From NCBI GenBank assembly GCA_016710985.1, contig JADJTX010000012.1, positions 1-64,000 of the forward strand: 64,000 nt of DNA, given 5' to 3'. A model generated the notes under the pieces. It made no database searches. It was not told the origin of the DNA and worked only from the letters and a program-made list of their open reading frames with translations. The position numbers and the translations under genes were made by a program. Positions 40,768 through 49,481 of this stretch are shown here, piece after piece. Every line of letters starts with the position of its first letter. The stretch's first letter is position 1. Origin of the DNA: Ignavibacteria bacterium. GTDB taxonomy: Bacteria > Bacteroidota > Ignavibacteria > Tepidaquicellales > Tepidaquicellaceae.

Positions 40768-42005
40768 CTACATTTTTAAATTCTTCCGTATAAAAAGATA
40801 CTGTCCGGCAAAAATAAAATATTCCGTAATAACAGTAACTACAGCTGCTGCTGCAATGCCATACTTTTGAATGAAAATTATGTTCAATATTACGTTAATT
40901 ATAAGACCTATTAAAGTTACAATCATATTCTCTTTAAAAAGTCTTAGTCCGTTTAAAATTATTCCGGTTAGATTGTTAAATGCCAGTCCAAAAGTCGCTA
41001 ATGAGAGAATTTTAACAACATCAGCCGCATCACTGTATTTACTTGTATAGATCAGGTTAACAAAAATATCTGCGCCGGCAAAGAGAATGATCATAAGAAC
41101 AAGACAAATCAGGAACAGAAGAGTAAAATATTTTTTAAAAAACAATCTTACGGCTCTTTTATTTCTGCTTAAGTAAGAAATGTTTGTAAACCCGGATACA
41201 AAAATAAAAGAATAGGCGATTGCGGAAGCCTTGAAAATTCCGTAACCAATATTATAGAATGCTGCTTCATTAAAATCTGTCAGCCTGGAAATTATTACAA
41301 TGTCAATTTTATCATAAAGAAAACTGAACATTACAGCAAGACCAAGAGGAATTGAAATTCTAAGCATTGAAACTGCTTTCCTAAAATCAAAATCTGATAA
41401 TTTTAATGTCAGGTTATTCTTCACGCAATAATTGAACAATAAAAACAATTGCGTCAGGGCGATTGGTAAGAGAAACAGCAGCATTTGATTTATACTTAAG
41501 CCGGGAAAAATCAGAGCAAGTAATATTAATACAAGTATAAAGCTGCGTGATAATAATAAGGACATTAATTGCTGTTTAAATAAATACAATGCTGACATTG
41601 CTCTGCTTAGAATATTACCAAGAGAGAATAAATATACAAGTAAGCAAACTGCCATGATCAAAACGGAATTAATTTCACTGAAAAAAATTTTACAGTAAGC
41701 AAAAACAATAATTACATAAAAAGGAAATATTATGAAATTAATTATTAAAGTGCTGCTGAAGAATGCTGCGAAATCTTTTTTGTTTACTGATATCTCTCTC
41801 TGCAGCAGAATCGGTAAGCCAAAATCAAAATAATAATGACAATATTAGCCAGTGAAAAAACAGTAACAAGCTCACTAAAATGATCGGCCGGATATTTCCG
41901 GGCAACGATAAGAAAAAATACAAAAAAGAATATTCTTTCGGTAATGTTTGAAAGCAATATAAACTTGCTTCCGGCCAGTATGCTGTTAATGAGTTTAATC
42001 AACAA
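40768..42005 (-). pseudogene. Wzx-type oligosaccharide flippase, one frameshift
   Basis: ATG 42005 opens MLIKLINSILAGSKFILLSNI, a first helix typical of the polysaccharide-export MOP superfamily. The frame ends at 41784 after ILILAYRFCCRERYQ. Adding one T in the run near 41820 restores LPILLQREISVNKKDFAAFF and joins the frame that carries the rest (SVLIMAVCLLVYLFSLGN..., SIPLGLAVMFSFLYDKIDIVII, YNIGYGIFKASAIAYSF, ...), ending at 40768. Joined length about 412 codons and 12 helices, normal for Wzx. It would flip an undecaprenyl-diphosphate-linked repeat unit. Homopolymer indel: error or mutation. A second, intact flippase is at 58956. Confidence 0.8.
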
Positions 42006-42088
42006 GTATTTATTAAAAATAAAAAAAATCCAAATCCGCAGATTCAGATTTTATTAAGTTGCCAAAATTAACTTTGAATATATAGTAT

Positions 42089-42556
42089 TTACAAACTTCG
42101 CAGGATCCTTGCAGGGACGCCGGCTACTACAGAATTCGGAGGAACATCTTCCGTGACAACCGCTCCCGCTCCGACGATCGATCTCTCGCCAATAGTCACA
42201 CCGCACATTATTGTTGCCGATGACCCGATCGAAGCGCCTTTACGCACAAATGTTTCTTCCACTTTCCAGTTGCTTTCATCCTGCATGGAACCGTCGTCAT
42301 TGGTAGCACGCGGTAATTTATCATTGATAAAGGTAACGTTATGTCCGATGAAAACATTGTCCTCAATATTTACTCCTTCACAAATGAAAGTATGTGAAGA
42401 GATCTTGCAGTTCTTTCCAATGTGAGCATTCTTCTGGATCTCTACAAAGGTCCCGACTTTTGTATTGTCTCCGATCGAGCACCCGTATAAGTTTACGAAA
42501 TCAAATATCTTAACATCTTTTCCGAGTTTCACGTTGTTGATATTTTTTTTATCCAT
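42089..42556 (-). CDS. Left-handed beta-helix N-acetyltransferase (WbpD/WlbB/FdtC-like)
   Basis: 155 residues built of hexapeptide repeats (VKIFDFVNLYGCSIGDNTKVG..., HIGKNCKISSHTFI, VNIEDNVFIGHNVTFIND). NDKLPRA is the loop seen in acetyltransferases of 3-amino sugars (UDP-GlcNAc3NA, dTDP-Fuc3N). The end has IVGAGAVVTEDVPPNSVVAGVPARI, typical of the superfamily. It would acetylate an amino sugar made by the nearby DegT transaminase (44067) using acetyl-CoA. The sugar identity (WlbB versus FdtC type) cannot be told from sequence alone. Separated from the sugar-1-P transferase stop by 16 bp. Confidence 0.88.
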   Translation of the reverse strand: MDKKNINNVKLGKDVKIFDFVNLYGCSIGDNTKVGTFVEIQKNAHIGKNCKISSHTFICEGVNIEDNVFIGHNVTFINDKLPRATNDDGSMQDESNWKVEETFVRKGASIGSSATIMCGVTIGERSIVGAGAVVTEDVPPNSVVAGVPARILRSL

Positions 42557-42572
42557 TTGTATTATTATTTAT

Positions 42573-44009
42573 TTATTTAGCCCCTTTACCGAAGATCATA
42601 ACGGGGAATGTTTTAAAAATTAATTGAAGATCTAACCACGGTGTCATGTTATTGATGTAATATAAATCCAGTACTACTGAATCTTTAAATGAGACTGAAC
42701 TCCTTCCCGATACCTGCCAGACACCTGTACATCCCGGAAGAACTGTATGTCTTCTTTTGTGCCAGTCATCGAAAGACTCATATTCATATGGAAGGCATGG
42801 ACGGGGACCTACAAGACTCATCTCACCTTTGAGTACATTAAGAAGCTGGGGAAGCTCATCCAGTGAAGTCTTTCTCAAAAATTTCCCTATATAAGTGACG
42901 TTACTCTCGTTAACTATTTTGGAAGATCCGCCATTAGCGGCTTTATTATTCTTTATGAAATCAGTCATAATGATGCTTCTGTTTTTATCTTCATCTTCAT
43001 CAACAAACATTGACCGGAATTTATAGAGCTTAAATTGTTTTCCGTCTTTCCCGATACGAGTCTGAGTGAAAAATATTCCGCCCTTTGAAGTAAATTTTAC
43101 CAGTACAGAAATTATTAAAAATAAAGGAGAGAGAATGATTATTCCAAAAAAAGCTGCGGAATAATCAAAGATCCTTTTATAAAAATAATTTAAGTTTTTA
43201 TTGACTCTCGGTGACAGATCTACAACAGGAATTCCCGAGTAAGAATCTGTTACGATCTTTTCGGGTACTATATTAAATAATTCAGAAGTAAGCTTTACAC
43301 TCTTTTCCGTCCTGATGCATTTATCTATTATCTGCATAAGATCTTCGTAACTGATATTGTCTATTGCAATTATTACCTCGTCAACTTTGTATTTTTTTAC
43401 TGCAGCGGACAGATCATCTATGCTGCCAATGCAGTTTATGTTTTCAAATACATTATCTCCTTCCGGAATTTTATCATCAAGAAAACCTGTTATCTTTATC
43501 CCGTAAAAATTTTCGAATATGAATTTCTCCGCAAGCAGCTTTCCCGATTTTCCGGCACCGATGATCACAACATTACTGTTATTAAGGACCTTGGTGAAGT
43601 TCATGTAAAACGGTTTAAGAAACAACAACCTTACAGCTGAGACTAATGTCAGACCCGTGAAAAAAAAACACATTACAAACACTCTTGAAGAAAGGAGAAG
43701 ATTGAATTTGATTATGAATGAAAAGATAATAAGCAGCACTGTTCCATACATAAACGATTTTATCACGGCAGTAATATGCGGAGCGCGTGTAAGAAATATG
43801 TTTACTTTATACAGGTTGTTGATCTGAAACAGAAAAAGAAAAACAGATGAAAAAATAAAAAAGGTCAGATAAGTAATAAATTCATTCTCGAAATTAATTA
43901 TTTTTTTATTAAGAATGTTTTTAGTGACATATCCGGCTATTAAAAACGAACTGAATACCACACCAAAATCAAAGAGTGCAAAAATATATTTATACCTTGG
44001 GTATTTCAT
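42573..44009 (-). CDS. Polyprenyl-phosphate sugar-1-phosphate transferase (WbaP/WcaJ type)
   Basis: 478 residues. Four or five N-terminal membrane helices, a Rossmann-like CoA-binding fold domain (VVIIGAGKSGKLLAEKFI, FLDDKI near residue 190), then the catalytic domain: KRIFDYSAAFFGIIILSPLFLI (re-entrant helix), FFTQTRIGKDGKQFKLYKFRSM, YIGKFLRKTSLDELPQLLNVL with the D-E catalytic pair, MSLVGPRP and LPGCTGVWQVSGRS. This is the initiating enzyme that loads a hexose-1-P or amino-sugar-1-P onto undecaprenyl phosphate. It marks this block as a Wzx/Wzy- or ABC-type glycan assembly locus. Upstream DegT gene ends 57 bp before its start. Confidence 0.95.
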   Translation of the reverse strand: MKYPRYKYIFALFDFGVVFSSFLIAGYVTKNILNKKIINFENEFITYLTFFIFSSVFLFLFQINNLYKVNIFLTRAPHITAVIKSFMYGTVLLIIFSFIIKFNLLLSSRVFVMCFFFTGLTLVSAVRLLFLKPFYMNFTKVLNNSNVVIIGAGKSGKLLAEKFIFENFYGIKITGFLDDKIPEGDNVFENINCIGSIDDLSAAVKKYKVDEVIIAIDNISYEDLMQIIDKCIRTEKSVKLTSELFNIVPEKIVTDSYSGIPVVDLSPRVNKNLNYFYKRIFDYSAAFFGIIILSPLFLIISVLVKFTSKGGIFFTQTRIGKDGKQFKLYKFRSMFVDEDEDKNRSIIMTDFIKNNKAANGGSSKIVNESNVTYIGKFLRKTSLDELPQLLNVLKGEMSLVGPRPCLPYEYESFDDWHKRRHTVLPGCTGVWQVSGRSSVSFKDSVVLDLYYINNMTPWLDLQLIFKTFPVMIFGKGAK

Positions 44010-44066
44010 TAATACTCAGAATTAATCTGTATTCTTAAAATGAACTTCCTGACTCAGTATTTGTAA

Positions 44067-45173
44067 TTATTCCTTATAGAATTCTTTGATCTTATTACAT
44101 ACGAATTCTATTTGTTCATCTGTCAGATGAGGGAACATTGGCAATGATAAACATTCATCAGCTAATTTTTCAGTTACCGGGAAATCTCCCTTTTTGTAAC
44201 CGAGATGTTCAAAGCACTTTTGTAAATGCAGAGGTATTGGATAATGAAGCCCGTTTGAAATTTCATTCTCATTCAGAAATTTCTGAAGGTTGTCCCTGTC
44301 CGGTGTCTGAATTACAAATAAATGATAAACGTGACTTAAATCAGAAAGCTCTGACGGTAATTTTATCTGCTTAACATCTTTTAAAAGTTCGATGTACTTT
44401 TTTGCGGCGGCTCTTCTCTTCTGTGTCCAGTCTTTTAGATATTTTAACTTTACTCCGAGTACGGCTCCCTGAATTCCTTCCATTCTGTAATTGTGTCCGT
44501 AAGATTCGTGATAATATTTTTTGACGGAACCATGGTCTCTCAGCATTTTCACTTTTAATGCGATTTCATCATCATTGGTTGTCACTGCACCGCCTTCACC
44601 GAATGCTCCGAGATTTTTACCCGGATAAAAACTAAATGACGCTACCCTTGAAAGACCTCCGATCTTCCTGCCTTTATATTCAGCAATATGTGACTGAGCG
44701 GCATCTTCAATTAAAAACAGGTTATGTTTGTCTGCAATTTTTTTAAGCTCTTCCATTTCCGCCGGCTGTCCGTAAAGATGAACCGCAACTATTGCTTTGG
44801 TTTTCGGAGTAATTATCTCTTCAATTTTCTTCGGATCAATATTATAGCTTTCAGAATCACAGTCGACAAATACAGGTGTTGCTCCGCAAAGAGTCGCCCC
44901 CCAGGCTGTTGCAATGAAAGTATTTGCGGGAATGATTACTTCATCTCCCGCTTTGATTCCCAATGCCCATAGCGCAAGGTGATTTGCATCAGTACCCGAG
45001 CTCACTCCGATGCAGTGCTTTACATCATGAGCTTTAGCAAATTCATTTTCAAAATCGGAAACTGCTTTGCCTAAAATGAAAGAATTGTTATCAATGATTT
45101 TTTGTATGGCTGTATTAATTTCTTCTTTTATCGGATCGTGAAGTTTTTTAAAATCAATAAATGGAATATTCAT
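44067..45173 (-). CDS. DegT/DnrJ/EryC1/StrS sugar aminotransferase
   Basis: 368 residues. NIPFIDFKKLHDPIKEEI opens like FdtB/QdtB/WlbC transaminases. Cofactor site: GVSSGTDANHLAL (about 56-68), IEDAAQSHIAEYKG (D157), and SFSFYPGKNLGAFGEGGA with Schiff-base K186. The FYPGKNLGA signature is that of the 3-amino-sugar branch. Combined with the hexapeptide acetyltransferase at 42089, a 3-acetamido sugar (for example dTDP-Fuc3NAc/Qui3NAc or a GlcNAc3NAcA type) is the simplest reading, though no ketoisomerase or dehydrogenase is adjacent. Starts 3 bp after the WecG-type gene stop, so co-translated. Confidence 0.92.
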   Translation of the reverse strand: MNIPFIDFKKLHDPIKEEINTAIQKIIDNNSFILGKAVSDFENEFAKAHDVKHCIGVSSGTDANHLALWALGIKAGDEVIIPANTFIATAWGATLCGATPVFVDCDSESYNIDPKKIEEIITPKTKAIVAVHLYGQPAEMEELKKIADKHNLFLIEDAAQSHIAEYKGRKIGGLSRVASFSFYPGKNLGAFGEGGAVTTNDDEIALKVKMLRDHGSVKKYYHESYGHNYRMEGIQGAVLGVKLKYLKDWTQKRRAAAKKYIELLKDVKQIKLPSELSDLSHVYHLFVIQTPDRDNLQKFLNENEISNGLHYPIPLHLQKCFEHLGYKKGDFPVTEKLADECLSLPMFPHLTDEQIEFVCNKIKEFYKE

Positions 45174-45176
45174 AAT

Positions 45177-45935
45177 TTATGTTTGTTTAGAATTAGTTTT
45201 GAAAAATTCTTCTGCTGAGTAAATCAAAAAAAAAGGCAGGGTAGAGGAATACCGTTTCAGCATCCTGCCTGGCTGCTGAATAAGTCTGAAAAACCATTCA
45301 AACCCGAGCTCCTGAAAAATCACAGGTGCTCTTTTAATATCTCCGGTAAAAAATCTGAAAGCTGCTCCGACTCCTATCATAAGTCCTTTATTAAGTTTTA
45401 AATAATTATTTTTCATCCAGATCTCCTGCTTGCCTCCTCCAAGACTAACCCAGATGATATCTGTTCCGGAATCATTGATTCTCCTAACGATTTCATTATC
45501 CGATGACTCATTAGCTTTCCCGAATTCCGGACTGTATGTTCCGGCAATCTTTAAGTTATATTTCCCGGAAATTTTTTCAGTAAGCGATTTAAGAATCTCA
45601 TCGGTATCCCCGAGAAAAAAATGTTTAATCTCCGTTCCGGAAGTTTTCCTGAAAAGCTCTTCCATAAAATCAGGACCTGCAACTCTTTCAATATCTTTTA
45701 CACCTTTTAATTTAGCTAACATTGAAATAGGTCTTCCGTCAGGCAGGGAAATAAATGAATTATTGATTGCTTCTTTTAATTCGGGAGACTTTCTGTGTGC
45801 ATTTACAAGATTTCCGGCATCTGTGACACAAATGTAATTGGTATTACCTGATTTAACTTGTGAAATCGCTACTTCAGAAGAACTTTCTAAATTGCAGCAT
45901 GTGATTTTTATATCTTTTATGTAAAAATTCTCCAC
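45177..45935 (-). CDS. WecG/TagA/CpsF family glycosyltransferase (GT26)
   Basis: 252 residues. SLPDGRPISMLAKLKG (donor-loop PDG), IERVAGPDFMEEL in place of the common TG.DL, HFFLGDTDEILKSL, TDIIWVSLGGGKQEIW, MIGVGAAFRFFTGDIKRAP, and FEWFFRLIQQPGRMLKRY. The last segment is the amphipathic membrane-binding tail of the family. Paralog of 29716-30441 but with a distinct donor motif (AGPDF versus TGSDF), so the sugar moved may differ. In related clusters this enzyme adds the second sugar after the initiating phosphotransferase, which is encoded two genes downstream. Confidence 0.92.
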   Translation of the reverse strand: MENFYIKDIKITCCNLESSSEVAISQVKSGNTNYICVTDAGNLVNAHRKSPELKEAINNSFISLPDGRPISMLAKLKGVKDIERVAGPDFMEELFRKTSGTEIKHFFLGDTDEILKSLTEKISGKYNLKIAGTYSPEFGKANESSDNEIVRRINDSGTDIIWVSLGGGKQEIWMKNNYLKLNKGLMIGVGAAFRFFTGDIKRAPVIFQELGFEWFFRLIQQPGRMLKRYSSTLPFFLIYSAEEFFKTNSKQT

Positions 45936-45942
45936 AAATATA

Positions 45943-47076
45943 TTAATTTAATACTTTATTAAATACTGCAATCATTTTATTTATATTAGTGTCCAGTGTA
46001 AAATATTTTTCATATCGGAGCTTTCCCTTTTCACCCATGGTTTTCCGCAACAGGGGATTTTCAATGAGTTTTATTATTGCGTCTGCTATCTGAACAGAAT
46101 CTTGCTTACCAATTAGAATTCCTGTCTCTCCGTCTGTCACTATGTCGGGTATAGTGCCCGTATCTTTAGTGGAGATCACGGGAAGACCTTCTGCCATTGC
46201 TTCGATGATCACAATTCCAAATCCTTCATACTTATACCATGTCGGAAAAACAAATATGTCAGTCTTATTCAAAAATTCTTCCTTATCGGGTCCTGTGATA
46301 ACTCCGGAAAAAAATACTCTGTTTCCTAAATTCTTTTCTGCAATGATCCGTTCTGCTTTATGCTTTGTATTTCCTTCTTTCAGAGACCAGGCTCCGGCAA
46401 ACCGGAACTCAACATTGTCATACTTTTTCAAAACAATTTCTGCTGCATTCAATATATCAAGGACACCTTTGCTTTCAAAAAGATTTCCGAGAAAACCAAT
46501 TATGATTTTTTCTCTGTCTGAATTAAATCTATCTTTAATAACTGAAGTCGACTCTCTGTTTATCCCGTTTGGAACTGCAACGACATTTTTTACAAGTCCG
46601 TCAAAAATACTTATTAATCTGTCGCCCAGAACTATTGCCGTATCTGTTTTGCTTAAAGTTCTCTTAATAAATCGCTTTAATAAAAAATTCGATTTATCAT
46701 AAAATTCATTTCTGAAATAATTCCCTTCATGAAGATGAATGACAATTTTAGCTTTTGAAAAATATGCAGATGTAAGAATAAATAAACCGTCACGCAGATA
46801 CGGAAGGAAATTTGATGCTACGGGAATATATACAAGATCCGGCTTTACAGTTTTCAGCATTTTATGAAGATTTAAAATGCTTTTTAATGCAAGCGTAACA
46901 TTAGTCAGATCAAGTTTTGAAAGATTATCCAGATCCCTGTGATCGGAGATGTCAAGATGAGTAATATCAAATTCATCTTTCATTTTTGAATTAAGCAGAT
47001 TATTAAAATAGATGCTTGATCCGTGAAAAGGAGGAGGAATACTTCCGACTAAAATTACTGTCTTTCTTTCAGTCAT
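45943..47076 (-). CDS. GT4 family glycosyltransferase
   Basis: 377 residues. VILVGSIPPPFHGSSIYF (acceptor-side GSxPPP.G.), PDLVYIPVASNFLPYLRD, KIVIHLHEGNYFRN, NVVAVPNGINRE (the 'VPNGI' linker), then IIIGFLGNLFESKGVLDIL, VEFRFAGAWSLKEG, VFFSGVITGPDKEEF, and FVFPTWYKYEGFGIVIIEAMAEGLPVI with the intact E-x7-E motif. A full-length retaining GT-B enzyme, close to capsule/O-antigen GT4s. 42 bp separate it from the methyltransferase gene upstream, 7 bp from the WecG-type gene downstream. Confidence 0.92.
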   Translation of the reverse strand: MTERKTVILVGSIPPPFHGSSIYFNNLLNSKMKDEFDITHLDISDHRDLDNLSKLDLTNVTLALKSILNLHKMLKTVKPDLVYIPVASNFLPYLRDGLFILTSAYFSKAKIVIHLHEGNYFRNEFYDKSNFLLKRFIKRTLSKTDTAIVLGDRLISIFDGLVKNVVAVPNGINRESTSVIKDRFNSDREKIIIGFLGNLFESKGVLDILNAAEIVLKKYDNVEFRFAGAWSLKEGNTKHKAERIIAEKNLGNRVFFSGVITGPDKEEFLNKTDIFVFPTWYKYEGFGIVIIEAMAEGLPVISTKDTGTIPDIVTDGETGILIGKQDSVQIADAIIKLIENPLLRKTMGEKGKLRYEKYFTLDTNINKMIAVFNKVLN

Positions 47077-47118
47077 CAGTTTTCAAAATTGAATTCATCC
47101 GGATCCGTAGATTCATGT

Positions 47119-47814
47119 TCAGAATTTTTCTGCAATATATACCCAATCACCGGAAATTTTTTCGCATATATATTTTTCCATGTTAAATCGTGAAGTAAGG
47201 TAGGATCTCACGGGAAAAAAGTTGACGTGCAGATCCAGAGTATAATAGTAGTATCTCTGACAGGGAGTCACTATAATGAGCTGCTTCTTTGCGACTCTCT
47301 TCAGTTCACTTATCGCTTTATCCAGATCACGGACGTGTTCGATCGTATGATGAGATGTTACTATGTCAAACTGATCATCTTCAAAAGGTAATCTCTCGAT
47401 GTTTGCTTTAACATATTTTCCTCTGTCTAATTTTACTTCATCATAAAGGTCACATCCGGTCAGATTTAATTCCGTCCTTTCAGCCACTTTGTTCAGCCAG
47501 TAGCCGCGCCCGCATCCGACGTCAAGCAGCGTTTTGGAATCTTTGTCAAGATTCTTCAGCATAAAATTAACTGATGCTGAGTTGAGATCTGTTTTACGGT
47601 CATTGGCGACAATTGAAATATTCCTGTACACATCAGCGAATTCATCTTCAGTTAAGTCATATACATAAGATTTAAAATCCATAAAAGATTTTACATTCTT
47701 TCCTTTAAACCAAATATAAAACGCGGGATAAATAAAAAATCTATTATCCCGGATCACAGGAGGGATCATTTCATCCATGAAAAATCTTATGGCATTTGTT
47801 AATGTCCTGTTCAT
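47119..47814 (-). CDS. Class I SAM-dependent methyltransferase
   Basis: 231 residues. N-terminal 70 residues are a helical cap. KTLLDVGCGRGYWLNKVAE is the SAM loop (GxGxG), LTGCDLYDEV gives the ribose-binding acid, FDIVTSHHTIEHVRDLDKAI is motif IV with the IEHV sequence, and RVAKKQLIIVTPCQRYYYYTLDLHVNFF follows strand 5. The start at 47814 is the same base as the last base of the upstream GT2 stop (TAATG-like), indicating translational coupling. Probable sugar O- or N-methyltransferase; substrate not readable. Confidence 0.87.
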   Translation of the reverse strand: MNRTLTNAIRFFMDEMIPPVIRDNRFFIYPAFYIWFKGKNVKSFMDFKSYVYDLTEDEFADVYRNISIVANDRKTDLNSASVNFMLKNLDKDSKTLLDVGCGRGYWLNKVAERTELNLTGCDLYDEVKLDRGKYVKANIERLPFEDDQFDIVTSHHTIEHVRDLDKAISELKRVAKKQLIIVTPCQRYYYYTLDLHVNFFPVRSYLTSRFNMEKYICEKISGDWVYIAEKF

Positions 47815-48527
47815 TAATTAATTTTGTCTTTTCTGAATTGTCTGATAACAAAGGTTAACTTTAACAGTTCAGTTACAGCTTTGATCAGGTTTTTAAAGGA
47901 TGCGCCTTTTGCTGTGCCCGCTGATCTTTTATGATAAACAGACGGTATCTCTGTGGCTCCTGTTCCTTTTACATTTAGCTTAGCGCATATCTCACTTCCG
48001 AGCAGGGAACTTTCGAGCTTTAAATCCAGACTCTTCAGCTCTGATGTTTTGTATGCCTTAACCCAGTTAACGTCTTTAATACCAAGGTTTAAAAGATATT
48101 TGTTAAAAGTCCTGTTCATTCCGGTTACAACTTTTCTGAAAAATGTATAGTCTTTCAATTCCTTCCTGTAAAAAGATAAATAAGTATTAACAGAAAAATT
48201 TTTATTTTCACTTAATTCATCAATATCAAACTGTCCGTCTGCCGGGATCATCATTACATTTTCTTTCTCCGCATTTTTATATCCTGATAAAAGCGCCATG
48301 CCTATGCCTAAGTTTTCAGAATGTCTTATACGTTTAATATCGCTGCCTGCATTTACGATATCTTTTATAATATTATGAGTATTATCATCACTTCCGTCAT
48401 CTACTACAATTATCTCGCTATCGGATATATTATTTTTTTTAAAGAAGTTCTGAACCTGATCAATAACGGAAGCGATAGTCTTTTCCTCGTTGTAAGCAAT
48501 AATAATAACCGACCAGCTCTGATTCAT
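47814..48527 (-). CDS. GT2 family glycosyltransferase (dolichyl-phosphate-mannose-synthase-like, soluble)
   Basis: 237 residues. SWSVIIIAYNEEKTIASVIDQV, IIVVDDGSDDNTHNII, SENLGIGMALLSGYKNAEKENVMMIPADGQFDID (PADGQFD serving as the DxD site), and VKAYKTSEL. No C-terminal membrane helices, unlike the neighbour at 48532; a basic tail ends in VIRQFRKDK. DPM1-like GT2s usually make polyprenyl-phosphate sugars, which would be the donors for the GT-C enzymes of this locus (36960, 38614). This link is inference. Start is 4 bp after the stop of the gene at 48532. Confidence 0.9.
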   Translation of the reverse strand: MNQSWSVIIIAYNEEKTIASVIDQVQNFFKKNNISDSEIIVVDDGSDDNTHNIIKDIVNAGSDIKRIRHSENLGIGMALLSGYKNAEKENVMMIPADGQFDIDELSENKNFSVNTYLSFYRKELKDYTFFRKVVTGMNRTFNKYLLNLGIKDVNWVKAYKTSELKSLDLKLESSLLGSEICAKLNVKGTGATEIPSVYHKRSAGTAKGASFKNLIKAVTELLKLTFVIRQFRKDKIN

Positions 48528-48531
48528 TTAA

Positions 48532-49479
48532 CTACTGTGTTTCAGATTTTTTATTGATCTCAAAAATTTCATTTATGATAAAAACCGGACGTTTCCTGCT
48601 GGCATCAAGCGTCCTCCATAAGTATTCTGCAATGATTCCAAGTGAGATATTGGAAACTCCAAAGCATATCATCAGGATCGAGACTAATGCAGGCCAGCCC
48701 GGACTAAGATCACCTACCAGTATCTGTCGTAAAACTATATACAAAGTCCAGAGCAATCCTGAGAAGAAAAAAACTATGCCTGTAACCGTTACCATCCGTA
48801 TCGGTACATAAGAAAAAGCTACAAATGAATCTATGAATAATTTAAATTTCTTGCTGAATGTCCATTTAGATTTACCGAGTTTTCTTTCTGTTTTATCATA
48901 CGTCACAGATTTTTGTTTGAAACCCATGTCAAGTATTTGCAGAAAAATTGATGAATTGGATTCAATGTTTTTATTCAATTCGGCTTTGATCTTGGAATTA
49001 AACATGCAGACATCGAATCCGTTTTTGGGAAATTCAGGATTGACAAACATCTGCATCAGCTTTGCATACATTCCCGAAAATATTTTTTCAAAAAATCCAT
49101 ACTTAGTGGAATTTCGGATTGCCCATACGACATCATTGCCATTCACACACAATTCATGCATCTTTATTATCACCGAAAGTGGATCCTGAAGATCTGCATA
49201 AGCAAATGTTGTATATTTACCGGTTGAAATATTTATTCCTGCCCTCAAAGCTGAATGTGAGCCGAAATTTCTTGAGAGCTTTATTATTTTTACAAATGAA
49301 TGAAATGAAAAGCTCTTCAATATATCAACAGAGTTATCGGCAGAACCATCATCAACAAAGATGATTTCAAACTTCAGATCTTTGTAAGCAGAAGTAAATT
49401 CATTCAGGCTTGAATTCAGCTGAGCAATATTTTCTTCTTCATTTAAGAAAGGAATAATAACGGAAATGTCAGGATTCAT
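48532..49479 (-). CDS. Membrane-anchored GT2 (GtrB/ArnC/DPM1-like polyprenyl-phosphate glycosyltransferase)
   Basis: 315 residues. Catalytic domain: DISVIIPFLNEEENIAQLN, FEIIFVDDGSADNSVDIL, LSRNFGSHSALRAGINISTG, TFAYADLQDPLSVI (DLQDP metal site), then RKLGKSKWTFSKKFKLFIDSF, the diagnostic GKSKW segment. Two C-terminal membrane helices (MVTVTGIVFFFSGLLWTLYIVLR region and ILMICFGVSNISLGIIAEYLWR) match GtrB/ArnC topology. It makes undecaprenyl-phosphate sugar, the donor of GT-C transferases. Second gene from the 5' end of the series; 2 bp after the formyltransferase gene. Confidence 0.93.
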   Translation of the reverse strand: MNPDISVIIPFLNEEENIAQLNSSLNEFTSAYKDLKFEIIFVDDGSADNSVDILKSFSFHSFVKIIKLSRNFGSHSALRAGINISTGKYTTFAYADLQDPLSVIIKMHELCVNGNDVVWAIRNSTKYGFFEKIFSGMYAKLMQMFVNPEFPKNGFDVCMFNSKIKAELNKNIESNSSIFLQILDMGFKQKSVTYDKTERKLGKSKWTFSKKFKLFIDSFVAFSYVPIRMVTVTGIVFFFSGLLWTLYIVLRQILVGDLSPGWPALVSILMICFGVSNISLGIIAEYLWRTLDASRKRPVFIINEIFEINKKSETQ

Positions 49480-49481
49480 TA

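Noticed and set aside
45430..45837. Long plus-strand frame (135 codons) and similar ones at 46142-46702 and 62753-63160
   Set aside because: Each lies wholly antisense to a well-supported gene (WecG-type, GT4, DegT) and shows no motif.
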